Below are positions 18,200 through 26,223 of a stretch of DNA of 64,000 nt, piece by piece. Position 1 is the first letter of the stretch; every line of letters starts with the position of its first letter. The notes beneath the pieces were generated by a model. That model searched no databases. It worked only from the letters and a program-made list of their open reading frames with translations, and was not told the DNA's origin. The translations under genes and the position numbers were made by a program. This DNA comes from Halorussus gelatinilyticus (GTDB taxonomy: Archaea; Halobacteriota; Halobacteria; Halobacteriales; Haladaptataceae), in contig NZ_CP096658.1 of NCBI RefSeq assembly GCF_023238445.1, positions 1,798,001-1,862,000 on the forward strand. Reading direction: 5' to 3'.

Positions 18200-20305
18200 T
18201 TAGGCTCGTTTGGTTACTCCGTCTGCGGTGAGTTCGACCGATTCGCCGAACTCGGCGTCTGCGATGGCCCCACGAATCACGTCGTCGGGAAGCGGTGCCG
18301 ACAGGAACCGGGTCCTGAAGTCGTCGAACGTCATCGTCTCGTTCTCGCCGAGGTTGTGCTGGACGACCATCTCGACCTCCTGGTCGAGTTGCTCGCCGTC
18401 GTAGGCGACCACGCCGTCGGCGTCGGTCCGCGTCACCGAGAGGTCGGCCTCTTCGGCCCAGAGCGCCAGCAGACACGGCACGTAGTCGTCGGTGATGGGG
18501 TAGTCCATCGACGCCGCCAGATACCCCTCGTCGTCGTACTGGTCGGTCAGGTCGTCTTCGAGGTCGGGCAGGTACTCGCGGATGTCGGCCTCGACGCCCT
18601 CGCAGACCTGCTCGCGAAGGCCGACCTCGTTCATCGTGAGTTCGACCCGCGCGTCGTCCTCGACCGTGACCGTCTCCTCGGGGGTCCGGTAGTCGTCGGG
18701 GTCCGGGACCGCCCGGACCTCGTACTCGCCGAAGGGGACCTCCTCGAAGGTGACCTCCTCGGCGAGGTGGGTCCGGCGGTGTTCGCTGTCGTCGTGGGCC
18801 GTCCCCTCGATTTCGATGGCGACGCCGCGCTTGGGTCCGCCCTCCTCGAACTGGGCGAACACCGTCACGTCGTGGGTCTCGCCGTCGCCCGCCGCGACCA
18901 GCGCCGGTCCCGAGGGGTCGTAGCTCACTTCGGCGTGCTTGCGGGCGTAGAGCTCCATGAACGCGCCCGCGTCCTTGACCGGGAGGTCGTCGGCCGCGAC
19001 CTCGGCGCTGGCCCGAATCTCCTGTTCGATGACCGACTCGATGTCGTCGTACGACCGCGCGACCGACGCCTTCTCCGAGAGGTCGTCGAGCGCGTTCGAG
19101 AGGTCGCCGACCGCGCCTGTCCACGTCAGTCGGAACTGGTCGAGGTCGTCGGTCCGTCGGAGTTGGGCCTCGTACTCCTCGTCGCCGGCCGAGGGCCACT
19201 CGTAGTAGTCCGCGGGCACGTCGGCCCGCCCGAGCGCCGACAGGTCGTCTTCGAGGTCGCCCTCCATCTCAGCGACCATCTCGACGCTGACCTCCCGGAG
19301 GTCGTCGCGGTGCTCCCGGAGGTCGCTCACGTCGAGCGCCGAGTCGAGCGACGCCATCGCGGCGTCTATCTCCTCGACTCGCTCGACGTGGCGCGCGCTG
19401 ACGTACTCCTCGACCACCGACGATTGGACGGCCTCCAGCAGGTTCTCGACCGACTCGCGGTCGGCCTCGAACCGCCCGGAGAGGTCGCCCTCCAGCGCGG
19501 CTTGGGCGTCCAGCACCGTGTCCACCGCGCCGTCGTGGTCGTCGGCCTCCGCCCGCGACCGGGCGTCTTCGAGGAGGTCACGAACGCGGGCGTCGTCCAC
19601 CCTTCCGTCAACGTCCGCGAGCAGGGTCTCGACTTCCTCGCTCGCTCGCTCCACGACGTCGGTCGCGTCGGCGCGGTGGTCGGCCAGCACGTCTTCGAGT
19701 TCGTCCACTTCGTGGCCGGCGTCGTCAACTGCCTGCTGGCCGCGCCACGACCGAACGTCCGCGAGGTCGGCGGTTTCCAGTCGGCCGAGCGTGTCGCGGA
19801 GTCGCCGGAGTTCGCTCCGGACGAACTCCTCGAAGGAGTCGGTCAGGGTCGAATCGAGGTCGCGCACGTCCGACTGGATTCGCTCCAAGTCCTGGATGTC
19901 GGCCGACCCGAACCGCTTGGTCGAGTAGGTTCCCGCCGCGGTGTCGAAGCTGACGCCTTGTTCTTCGAGGTCGTCGGCGACGCGCTCCACGTCGGTCTCC
20001 ACGTCGTCGGCGTTCCAGTCGGGGTACTCGCCGTGGAGCGCCTCGAACTCCGCGTGGAAGTCCCGGAGGTCGGTCGCCGTCTCGGTCGCCTGCTGTTTGG
20101 TGTAGTTCGACTCGCTGGTGCCCTGTCGGGAGACGACGCTCCGGACGTAGACGCCGACGCCGACGACCAGCAGCGTCGGAATTCCGATGGCGATGAAGCC
20201 GACGCCGAGTTGGGAACTGGTGAACAGGAACAGTCCGAGTCCGACCGCCGCCGCGACGATGACGATGCCGCCGATGCCGAGTGCCGATTTGGTTTCTCGT
20301 TTCAT
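18200..20305 (-). CDS. Membrane-anchored coiled-coil protein with Ig-like and winged-helix-like C-terminal domains
   Basis: A 701-residue protein. Two membrane helices lie at about residues 8-29 and 33-54. They are followed by an acidic coiled-coil region of about 350 residues (rich in DLxDLxxxLxRLE heptads), a beta-sandwich at about 465-550 (HDVTVFAQFEEGGPKRGV then VPFGEYEVRAVPDPDDY, the same carboxypeptidase-regulatory style seen in the downstream membrane protein), and a C-terminal helical/winged-helix-like domain. No export signal precedes the coiled coil, so the bulk is likely cytoplasmic. The ATG overlaps the upstream stop (ATGA). The architecture suggests a tether holding a cytoplasmic polymer at the membrane; that is inference. 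Confidence 0.8.
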   Translation of the reverse strand: MKRETKSALGIGGIVIVAAAVGLGLFLFTSSQLGVGFIAIGIPTLLVVGVGVYVRSVVSRQGTSESNYTKQQATETATDLRDFHAEFEALHGEYPDWNADDVETDVERVADDLEEQGVSFDTAAGTYSTKRFGSADIQDLERIQSDVRDLDSTLTDSFEEFVRSELRRLRDTLGRLETADLADVRSWRGQQAVDDAGHEVDELEDVLADHRADATDVVERASEEVETLLADVDGRVDDARVRDLLEDARSRAEADDHDGAVDTVLDAQAALEGDLSGRFEADRESVENLLEAVQSSVVEEYVSARHVERVEEIDAAMASLDSALDVSDLREHRDDLREVSVEMVAEMEGDLEDDLSALGRADVPADYYEWPSAGDEEYEAQLRRTDDLDQFRLTWTGAVGDLSNALDDLSEKASVARSYDDIESVIEQEIRASAEVAADDLPVKDAGAFMELYARKHAEVSYDPSGPALVAAGDGETHDVTVFAQFEEGGPKRGVAIEIEGTAHDDSEHRRTHLAEEVTFEEVPFGEYEVRAVPDPDDYRTPEETVTVEDDARVELTMNEVGLREQVCEGVEADIREYLPDLEDDLTDQYDDEGYLAASMDYPITDDYVPCLLALWAEEADLSVTRTDADGVVAYDGEQLDQEVEMVVQHNLGENETMTFDDFRTRFLSAPLPDDVIRGAIADAEFGESVELTADGVTKRA

Positions 20306-21372
20306 AGGAGTCCTCCGAGTGTCGAGAGGCCGCCGAGTGCGACCAGTCCGCCGACCGTCAGCGCGAGCGTGAGGACGGCGAGTCCGACCGCCCGCACCAA
20401 CACGCCCAGGCCGTAGCTCACGTCAGAGTTGACCTGTCGGTCGTACCGGATGTCTTCGAGTCTGCTCGCGGTCAGCTTCCAACCGGGGAGCGCGCCCGCG
20501 ACGAGACCGAGCAGAGCCGCCCCGCCGAGGTTGAGCAGCACCGTCGTCTTCGCGTCGCTCGCGGCGGTTTCGAGCGCCGAGTGGTATCGCGTCATCGCTC
20601 GCTCCGCCTCGGCGTCGGTGCGGCGTTCGCGGCGCTGTGCGGCGTCGAGCGCCGACAGCGCGGCCGTCCGCCCGTCGCTCCGCCACGCCGTCTCGTAGAG
20701 GCGCGTTTCGAGGGCCTCGCCTCGCGTCGCCACGGCGCTCCGACTCTCGTTGACCGCGGTGACGACCGTCTCGTTGAGCGCCGCGGAGTCTCCGCCGCCG
20801 GATTCGAGCGCGGTGGCCGACTCGTTCAGTCGCGCCGTCGCGTTTTCGAGGTTCGAGAGCGACGCGAGATAGCGCTGTTCGGCCTTCCGATACGCGTCGG
20901 CGGCCGACGCGTTCTCGAAGGTTATCGACCCGTTCGCCAACTTCGACTCGACGGTCGGGGACTGCTGGACCACGACCGAGACGCCCGCCAAGTTCTGCTT
21001 GCCGGAGACGAGTCCCGGCAGGTCGACCCGCGACTTCTCGCCGGTCACGCGCACGGTCACGGTCGCGTCGGTCCGATTCAGGACCTCCAGTCCCTCGGGG
21101 TTCTCGAGCTTCCACTCCGGTCCGCGGGTGGGCTTCACCTCGCCTCCCTTGCAGAGGGCGACCTGAAACGTCGTTCCGGGGTAGAGCGACGTCTCGCCCG
21201 TGAGAACCTGCTGGGACGTCGGGTTCGACGCGCCCGGTAGGACGCCGATCAGCACCTCGCCGCCGGAGGTCTGAGCGCACGCCGTGCCCGCGTCGGGGTA
21301 GGTCGCCGCGCTCGCGGGGACCGCTCCGACGACCAGCGAAACCACGAACAGTCCGACCAGAAGCCGCCTCAT
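20302..21372 (-). CDS. Exported protein with helical ectodomain and two C-terminal membrane helices
   Basis: A 356-residue protein with signal peptide 1-22 (LLVGLFVVSLVVGAVPASAA), a beta-rich N-terminal domain containing two Cys (CAQTSGG and LCKGG) that could form a disulphide outside the cell, a helical stalk with many N-x-S/T sequons (residues about 165-260), and two membrane helices (about 270-292 and 325-350) separated by a short conserved-looking cytoplasmic loop (TASRLEDIRYDRQ). It overlaps both neighbours by 4 bp (ATGA at each end). No family is recognised. Confidence 0.8.
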   Translation of the reverse strand: MRRLLVGLFVVSLVVGAVPASAATYPDAGTACAQTSGGEVLIGVLPGASNPTSQQVLTGETSLYPGTTFQVALCKGGEVKPTRGPEWKLENPEGLEVLNRTDATVTVRVTGEKSRVDLPGLVSGKQNLAGVSVVVQQSPTVESKLANGSITFENASAADAYRKAEQRYLASLSNLENATARLNESATALESGGGDSAALNETVVTAVNESRSAVATRGEALETRLYETAWRSDGRTAALSALDAAQRRERRTDAEAERAMTRYHSALETAASDAKTTVLLNLGGAALLGLVAGALPGWKLTASRLEDIRYDRQVNSDVSYGLGVLVRAVGLAVLTLALTVGGLVALGGLSTLGGLL

Positions 21373-21635
21373 CCGCCGTCACCTCGGTTCAGATACGCGC
21401 CGACGCCGCCGCCGACCAGTCCGACCGCGAGTCCCAGTCCGAGCCCCGCGATTCGGGGGACCCACGGGTCGTCGGCGGCCGCCAGCGCGGCCGTCGTGTC
21501 GTCGGTCTGGGCGTCTATCTGGTCGGCCAGCGTGGACGCCGCTACCGGGTCGGCGACGCTCGCGGCGGTTCCGGCCGACGCCGCGACCACCGCCGAAACG
21601 GCCATAAAGATTATGATTATTACACTTCGCCTCAT
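21369..21635 (-). CDS. Small exported/membrane protein
   Basis: An 88-residue protein. It has an N-terminal signal-like helix (residues 4-24, SVIIIIFMAVSAVVAASAG), a 30-residue Ala/Asp-rich loop and a C-terminal helix (62-82, IAGLGLGLAVGLVGGGVGAYL) ending in NRGDGG. Both ends overlap neighbours by the ATGA pattern, supporting this start and its reality despite the size. It is probably a small subunit of the same membrane complex. Confidence 0.75.
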   Translation of the reverse strand: MRRSVIIIIFMAVSAVVAASAGTAASVADPVAASTLADQIDAQTDDTTAALAAADDPWVPRIAGLGLGLAVGLVGGGVGAYLNRGDGG

Positions 21636-22837
21636 GCTACTTGCCGCGCCTCGTTCTGCCGCTCGTACTCGTCGGCCCGTTCCTCTATCTCCACGATTCG
21701 GTCCACGTTCTCGCGCCGGTAGGTGTACAGCGAGGTGAACGACGCCAGATTCCGCCGCGTGAGCGCGACGCCCATGTTCACCTCGGGACACTTCGATTCG
21801 AGGAACCGACGCATCGTCGAGGTCTCGATGCCCTTGCTCCCGCCCGAGACGTACTCGACGGGGGCGCGGACGAGACCGATGGCCTTCTCGGCGTCGTCGG
21901 GCGACGCCTCGGCGAGGGTCCGCTTGCCCGCCGCGAGTCGGGGGAGCGCGCTGCTGTCCACCGACTGACTGCCGACGAACGGCAGCAGGTAACCTAGCAG
22001 GGATTTGGTCAGCGTGACCGACCGACCGAGGGTCGCGTACCCCGGCCGGGCGTTCGTCCCTCGCGTGTCGAACGACAGCGAGGTCACCACGTCCTGTAGG
22101 TCCACGACCGGCGGGTCCACGTCGTCGTACTCGCCGGGGTCGATTCGCTCCAAGGTCGAACCCGAGATGAGGTCGACGAGCCCCGACGCCACGTACTCGT
22201 TGTACTCCGAGAAGCGCCCCTCGGCGGCGTCCTCGTAGGCGAGTCGCTGGTTGTCCACGAGGATGATGCCGTCCACAGTCTCTTCGAGGCGGTCGAGACC
22301 GTAGACGGTGTTCCACGCCTGTCGGCCCGCGCTGATCTGTTCGTCGTCCTCTGCGACCGGTCCCTTCGTGTTGGGCAACACCGCGACGCCGATGACCTGC
22401 GCCACGCCGTCGGTGTACTCCTTGATGGCCTCCGCGACGTGCGGGGCGATACCACAGCCGGTACCGCCGCCGAGCCCCAGGCAGACGAACGCGAACGGGA
22501 TGTCTCCCGGCGTCCCGTCGGGTTCGTCGAAGTGCGCCGATAGCTTGTCTATCAACTCTTCGCGGTGGCTCTCCATCACTTGGTCGGCCTGCACGGGGTT
22601 CCGACCGAAGCCACCGGTCACTTGCTCTTCGAAACCCGGCGTGCCTCGCTCGACGAGCCCGTGCCGCTCGGCGATGCCGTACTGGTGTGCCTCGCTCACG
22701 TTCGAAAGGTTCCGAAGGTCCCGGATGGTCGAATTGAACACCAAGGGAGCCGCGGGAGTGGAAACGCGTCTGTGCCCGAACACGTCGTCCACGATGGCGC
22801 TACCCGCTTGCCCGGTGCCAGCAAATATATATACCAT
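21632..22837 (-). CDS. Tubulin/FtsZ-superfamily GTPase-like protein B
   Basis: A 401-residue protein. The sequence opens at once with strand S1 and a T1 loop (FAGTGQAGSAI, residues 5-15). It continues with the T4 signature LGLGGGTGCG (120-129), a T6-like VDNQRL (194-199, compare tubulin IDNEAL) and a T7-like VVDLQDVV with D246 and D249 replacing the FtsZ catalytic pair. It is the most canonical of the three tubulin-like proteins. I chose the ATG at 22837 because residues begin with the nucleotide-binding strand and an AT-rich promoter lies 35-45 bp upstream; a longer reading from 22873 would run through that promoter. It is the first gene of an eight-gene unit. GTP binding is well supported by motifs; polymerisation is inferred. 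Confidence 0.88.
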   Translation of the reverse strand: MVYIFAGTGQAGSAIVDDVFGHRRVSTPAAPLVFNSTIRDLRNLSNVSEAHQYGIAERHGLVERGTPGFEEQVTGGFGRNPVQADQVMESHREELIDKLSAHFDEPDGTPGDIPFAFVCLGLGGGTGCGIAPHVAEAIKEYTDGVAQVIGVAVLPNTKGPVAEDDEQISAGRQAWNTVYGLDRLEETVDGIILVDNQRLAYEDAAEGRFSEYNEYVASGLVDLISGSTLERIDPGEYDDVDPPVVDLQDVVTSLSFDTRGTNARPGYATLGRSVTLTKSLLGYLLPFVGSQSVDSSALPRLAAGKRTLAEASPDDAEKAIGLVRAPVEYVSGGSKGIETSTMRRFLESKCPEVNMGVALTRRNLASFTSLYTYRRENVDRIVEIEERADEYERQNEARQVA

Positions 22838-22872
22838 GTCGGTACGTCGGTCACTTATCCACAAAGAGAACA

Positions 22873-22880
22873 CATATACC
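22873..22880 (-). promoter_or_regulatory. Promoter of the eight-gene tubulin-like/membrane operon
   Basis: The 183-bp gap before protein B holds the only AT-rich stretch in this part of the cluster. On the minus strand GGTATATG (22873-22880) lies about 40 bases before the ATG at 22837, the right distance for a TATA box with a short-leader transcript. All genes downstream to 10479 are separated by -8 to +2 bp, so this is likely the promoter for the whole unit. Confidence 0.55.
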
Positions 22881-23020
22881 TAACGGAAATAGAAATTCAA
22901 GGATACGCGAATTCGGACCTGATTGGTAACTTTTGCACGATTACGTTTCCGTTCTCGAAGCCCGACGCCGAGCGCGACCCAAGGTCCCTCGACCGCGAAG
23001 TCGCTGCGGGCGGCCGAGCG

Positions 23021-24481
23021 TCACCCTCGAAGTCGCCGGAGCATCACGCTGTACTCGTTTCGCTCGTAGAGCTTCTCCACGTAGTCGAGCGTCTCGTCGG
23101 CCGCCGCGGCCAGTCCGGTCGCTCGGGCGTCGTCGCCGACGGCCGTCGCCTCCTCGGCGTCTTCGCGGAGCGCGTCAACCAGCGAGAGGAAGTGCAGCGG
23201 GATGCTGTGGTTGTGGTCCCTGCGACCGTCCACGTAGCGGTCCTCGAACTCCTCGCGCCGGTCGGCCACCGCCGCGATGCGGTCGTCGGGACTCGTCCCC
23301 GACTCGCCCGCGCTCGCTCCGCCGCTGGCGTCGCCGAACGCCTCGTCGCCGAACATCTCGCTCGCGCCCGCGTCGCTCCCCTCGTCGAGTCGGGCGAGGA
23401 GCGTCCGGTCGTAGAACCGGAGTTCGTTGCGGACCGCGTAGGGGATGACCGCGTTCGAGTCGTCGGCCCGGTCCACCATCCCGCGGAGTTCGCCGACGCG
23501 CTCGCCGAGCGCGTCGGCGACCGGTCCCGACCGGCCGTCGAGTCGGTCCGCCACGCTATCGGCCAACTCGGCGACCGACTCGCGGTCCAACTCCGCCACG
23601 ATGCTCTGGGTCGTGGAGGCGGCGTCCAACTGCTCGACCGCGGTGTCGAGCGAGGCCCGGAGGTCGCCGATGCCCGGCGACGCGAGTCGGTCGAGCAGGC
23701 GCTTTGCGACCGCGCTCTCGGGGCGCTGTTCGCGGCGCACGTCGGCCGCGACCGACTGCACGCCGTCGTCGGCGTCGCCGGCGTCGCTACCGGCGTCGGC
23801 GCTCTCGCCCCTCTCCTCGGACTCCGCGACCGTCTCGACCAATCGCTGGACGCCCGCGGTGAGTTCGCCGTCCGTCCGGTCGAGGTGGTTCCCGGCCCGG
23901 CGGGCGTCGCCCGGCGCGACCGGTCCGTCGTCGGGTAGTTCGCCGACGGCGCGTTCGAGCGCTCGCTGGCGGTCGAGTGCGGTCACCGCGCGTTCCAGCG
24001 CGGCGTCGAGTTCGTCGGGGTCCGCGCGGTCGGGCGCGGCCGCGGCGTCGAGCAGTTTGCGGGCCGCGGGCGAGGAGGGCGTCCGGTCGCGCCGGAGTCG
24101 GGCCGCCGCGTCGGCGACCGCGCCGTCCGCGCCCGCGTCGGCGTCGCCGGTTCGCGGCGGGCGAATCGAGAGACGGTCACCTTCGACCGCCCGAGAGAGC
24201 GCTTCGGCCTTCTCGACGCCGGTGGCGTCCGCGGCGGGCGCGTCCCGGAGGTGGCGGTCGAGGTCGGCGTCGCCCGCGAGGTCGTCGATGGCGTCTTCGA
24301 GGTCGTCGAGTCGCCGCGCTATCGCGTCGGGGTCCTCGCGTGCGTCGAGGCGGCGGGCGACCTCCGCGAGGTCGTCCTCGTCGTCGGAACCGCGGCCGAA
24401 GAATCCGGCTACCCCGACCGCGGCCAGCGAACAGACGAGTCCGGCCGCCGCGAGGCCGCCGAGGGGAACGACCGTCTGCAT
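23021..24481 (-). CDS. Membrane-anchored helical protein
   Basis: 486 residues from the ATG at 24481, one base after the stop of tubulin-like protein C. A single N-terminal membrane helix (residues 3-27) is followed by a highly acidic Ala/Asp/Arg-rich helical domain with several DAAxxLxR-type repeats, and a distinct C-terminal helical bundle (about 360-486) that includes YAVRNELRFYDRTLL and a DHNHSIPLHFL motif. The C-terminal part ends DYVEKLYERNEYSVMLRRL, reminiscent of TPR-like helices. The bulk is predicted cytoplasmic. It is the last gene of the 28140-23021 unit. No family is recognised. Confidence 0.8.
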   Translation of the reverse strand: MQTVVPLGGLAAAGLVCSLAAVGVAGFFGRGSDDEDDLAEVARRLDAREDPDAIARRLDDLEDAIDDLAGDADLDRHLRDAPAADATGVEKAEALSRAVEGDRLSIRPPRTGDADAGADGAVADAAARLRRDRTPSSPAARKLLDAAAAPDRADPDELDAALERAVTALDRQRALERAVGELPDDGPVAPGDARRAGNHLDRTDGELTAGVQRLVETVAESEERGESADAGSDAGDADDGVQSVAADVRREQRPESAVAKRLLDRLASPGIGDLRASLDTAVEQLDAASTTQSIVAELDRESVAELADSVADRLDGRSGPVADALGERVGELRGMVDRADDSNAVIPYAVRNELRFYDRTLLARLDEGSDAGASEMFGDEAFGDASGGASAGESGTSPDDRIAAVADRREEFEDRYVDGRRDHNHSIPLHFLSLVDALREDAEEATAVGDDARATGLAAAADETLDYVEKLYERNEYSVMLRRLRG

Positions 24482-24482
24482 G

Positions 24483-26096
24483 TCAGGCCATGTTCTCCCG
24501 GCCGAGACACGAGAACAGCGGGTCCACGAGGTGCCAGATGTCCCGCAGACTCTCGGCCTGTCGGCTGTTGCCCTCTTCTTTGAGTTGCTTGGCGTGGTCG
24601 TACATCGCTTCGAGCGACGGCATCCGGGGGTTCCAGAGCGCGCCCCAGAGGTAGACGTCGTCCAGATACGGGATGACCATCTGGCTGACGTGGATGTCGA
24701 TGGACTCGGCACCGCTCACGTCGTCCACGTTCAGGAACTCCTCGCCGCCGATAATCTCCCGGAGCGTGTTGTCGTTGACGTACGGCGAGACGTGTTCCAT
24801 CTTCTCCTCGGGCCCGTAGACGAGGAACGTGCCGCCCCACGCGGTCGTCGGGTCGAAGTCCGAGAGTTTGTTGTGGAACAGCGCGTTGCGGACCAGAATC
24901 TCCAGCCCCGACTTGTCGAGTCTAGCGTCGCGCGACCGCCCGAGGACCGGCGCGAGGACGACCGCCGGGTTGTACTCGCGGTCGATGTCCAGCGGATACT
25001 TGTCCTCGACCGGCCGGAAGCTGTCGGAGACGTCGAACACCTCGCCCTGAATCGACATCGTGGCGTCCTGATCCACGATTTGGGGCGTCGAGGACATGGT
25101 GAACGCCTCCAGGTACGCGACCAGCGGCTTGTTGAGTTCGGTGTACTGGGGCGGGTTGTACTTCTCGATGCCGTCGATGCGGGGCTTCACGTCGCCCTGC
25201 ACGTCCTGCAGTCGCTCGTTGTTGAACGGGATGACGGCGTCGGCGGTCTGGGAGATGCGCGCCAGTCCGACCGCGCCGTTGGTCCGCGCCCGCCCGCCGA
25301 ACTTGTCCTCGGCGGAGGGGATGACCACCGAACTCAGCAGGGCCTTGTCGATGACGTAATCGTCCGAGAGGACCTCCTCGCGGACTCGCTCGGCCAGCGC
25401 CGGGGTCGAACCGCACCCGGTCCCCTTGGTGACGCTGTGGACGAACATGAGCGCCTGCGCGTCCCGAATGTCTTGGGGGTCCATGTCCCACCTGTCGCGG
25501 AAGGGGTTGCCGTCCTCGAAGTCGGCCTGAACGACCTTTTCGCCGAGGTCCCAGCGCCGACCCATCCCGGAGTAGTCCTGAACGCCGAATCCGATGATGG
25601 CGTTGGGCAACAGGTCGTTACGGCTGTACTGTTTGAGTTCCTGAGCGTAGTAGGTCTGCTCCAACTCGGCGATGTTGGTGTTGAGCATCCCGTACCCCGC
25701 GAGGCCGCCGCGCCACACCATCGCCCGGTCCTCGTTGTTCTTCTCCAAGGTGTGCTTCCGGAGCAGGATGGCGTCCATGATGTTGTTGCCCGCGCCGCCG
25801 ACGCCGATCATGTACCACTTCTTCCCGTAGGCCGAGTCGAGCAGGTCGTCGTCCACCGCGGGACCGTCGTCCATCGAGGTCCCGATCTGATCGACCTGCC
25901 CGGAGTCGTCCGGTTCGGAGTCGTCCTCGTCGCCGAGGTCCGTCGGTTCGCCGTCCTCGAACAGTCGGTCGTATCGGTCGCTGTACACCGCCCGGACCGA
26001 CGTCTCGTCCGCGGCGTGGGACCCGAGGAGGTGTTCGTCGAGGTTGTCTTCGTCCCATTCCGTCTCCGTCTGAAAGCAGATTCTGCACTTTGTCAT
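24483..26096 (-). CDS. Zinc-finger/tubulin-FtsZ-superfamily fusion, GTPase-like protein C
   Basis: A 537-residue protein. An N-terminal CCHH zinc-finger-like module (C4, C7, H22, H27) and an acidic linker (40-90) precede a tubulin-like core. T1 GVGGAGNN at 98-105 is nearly identical to FtsZ. The T4 loop is the variant TKGTGCGS (223-230), T6-like is FNNERL (291-296), and a candidate T7 is VFDVSDSF with D355 and D358. A long insert between T1 and T4 (residues 115-205) is unlike FtsZ. The C-terminal 150 residues are extra. The finger suggests a protein- or nucleic-acid-binding adaptor at the end of a filament-forming GTPase. The gene lies 127 bp after a four-helix membrane protein and one base before another membrane-anchored protein. 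Confidence 0.85.
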   Translation of the reverse strand: MTKCRICFQTETEWDEDNLDEHLLGSHAADETSVRAVYSDRYDRLFEDGEPTDLGDEDDSEPDDSGQVDQIGTSMDDGPAVDDDLLDSAYGKKWYMIGVGGAGNNIMDAILLRKHTLEKNNEDRAMVWRGGLAGYGMLNTNIAELEQTYYAQELKQYSRNDLLPNAIIGFGVQDYSGMGRRWDLGEKVVQADFEDGNPFRDRWDMDPQDIRDAQALMFVHSVTKGTGCGSTPALAERVREEVLSDDYVIDKALLSSVVIPSAEDKFGGRARTNGAVGLARISQTADAVIPFNNERLQDVQGDVKPRIDGIEKYNPPQYTELNKPLVAYLEAFTMSSTPQIVDQDATMSIQGEVFDVSDSFRPVEDKYPLDIDREYNPAVVLAPVLGRSRDARLDKSGLEILVRNALFHNKLSDFDPTTAWGGTFLVYGPEEKMEHVSPYVNDNTLREIIGGEEFLNVDDVSGAESIDIHVSQMVIPYLDDVYLWGALWNPRMPSLEAMYDHAKQLKEEGNSRQAESLRDIWHLVDPLFSCLGRENMA

Positions 26097-26223
26097 TGTT
26101 GTCGCTCGCGTCTGTCTCCCGCTCGCTGTCGTTCTCGTCCCGGCTGTCGTCTTCCCGCCGCCGGTCGCTTTCCTACCGTCGCTCGTCCGCCCGCTATCGG
26201 TCGTTCGCTCGCCGTCGTGGCGC

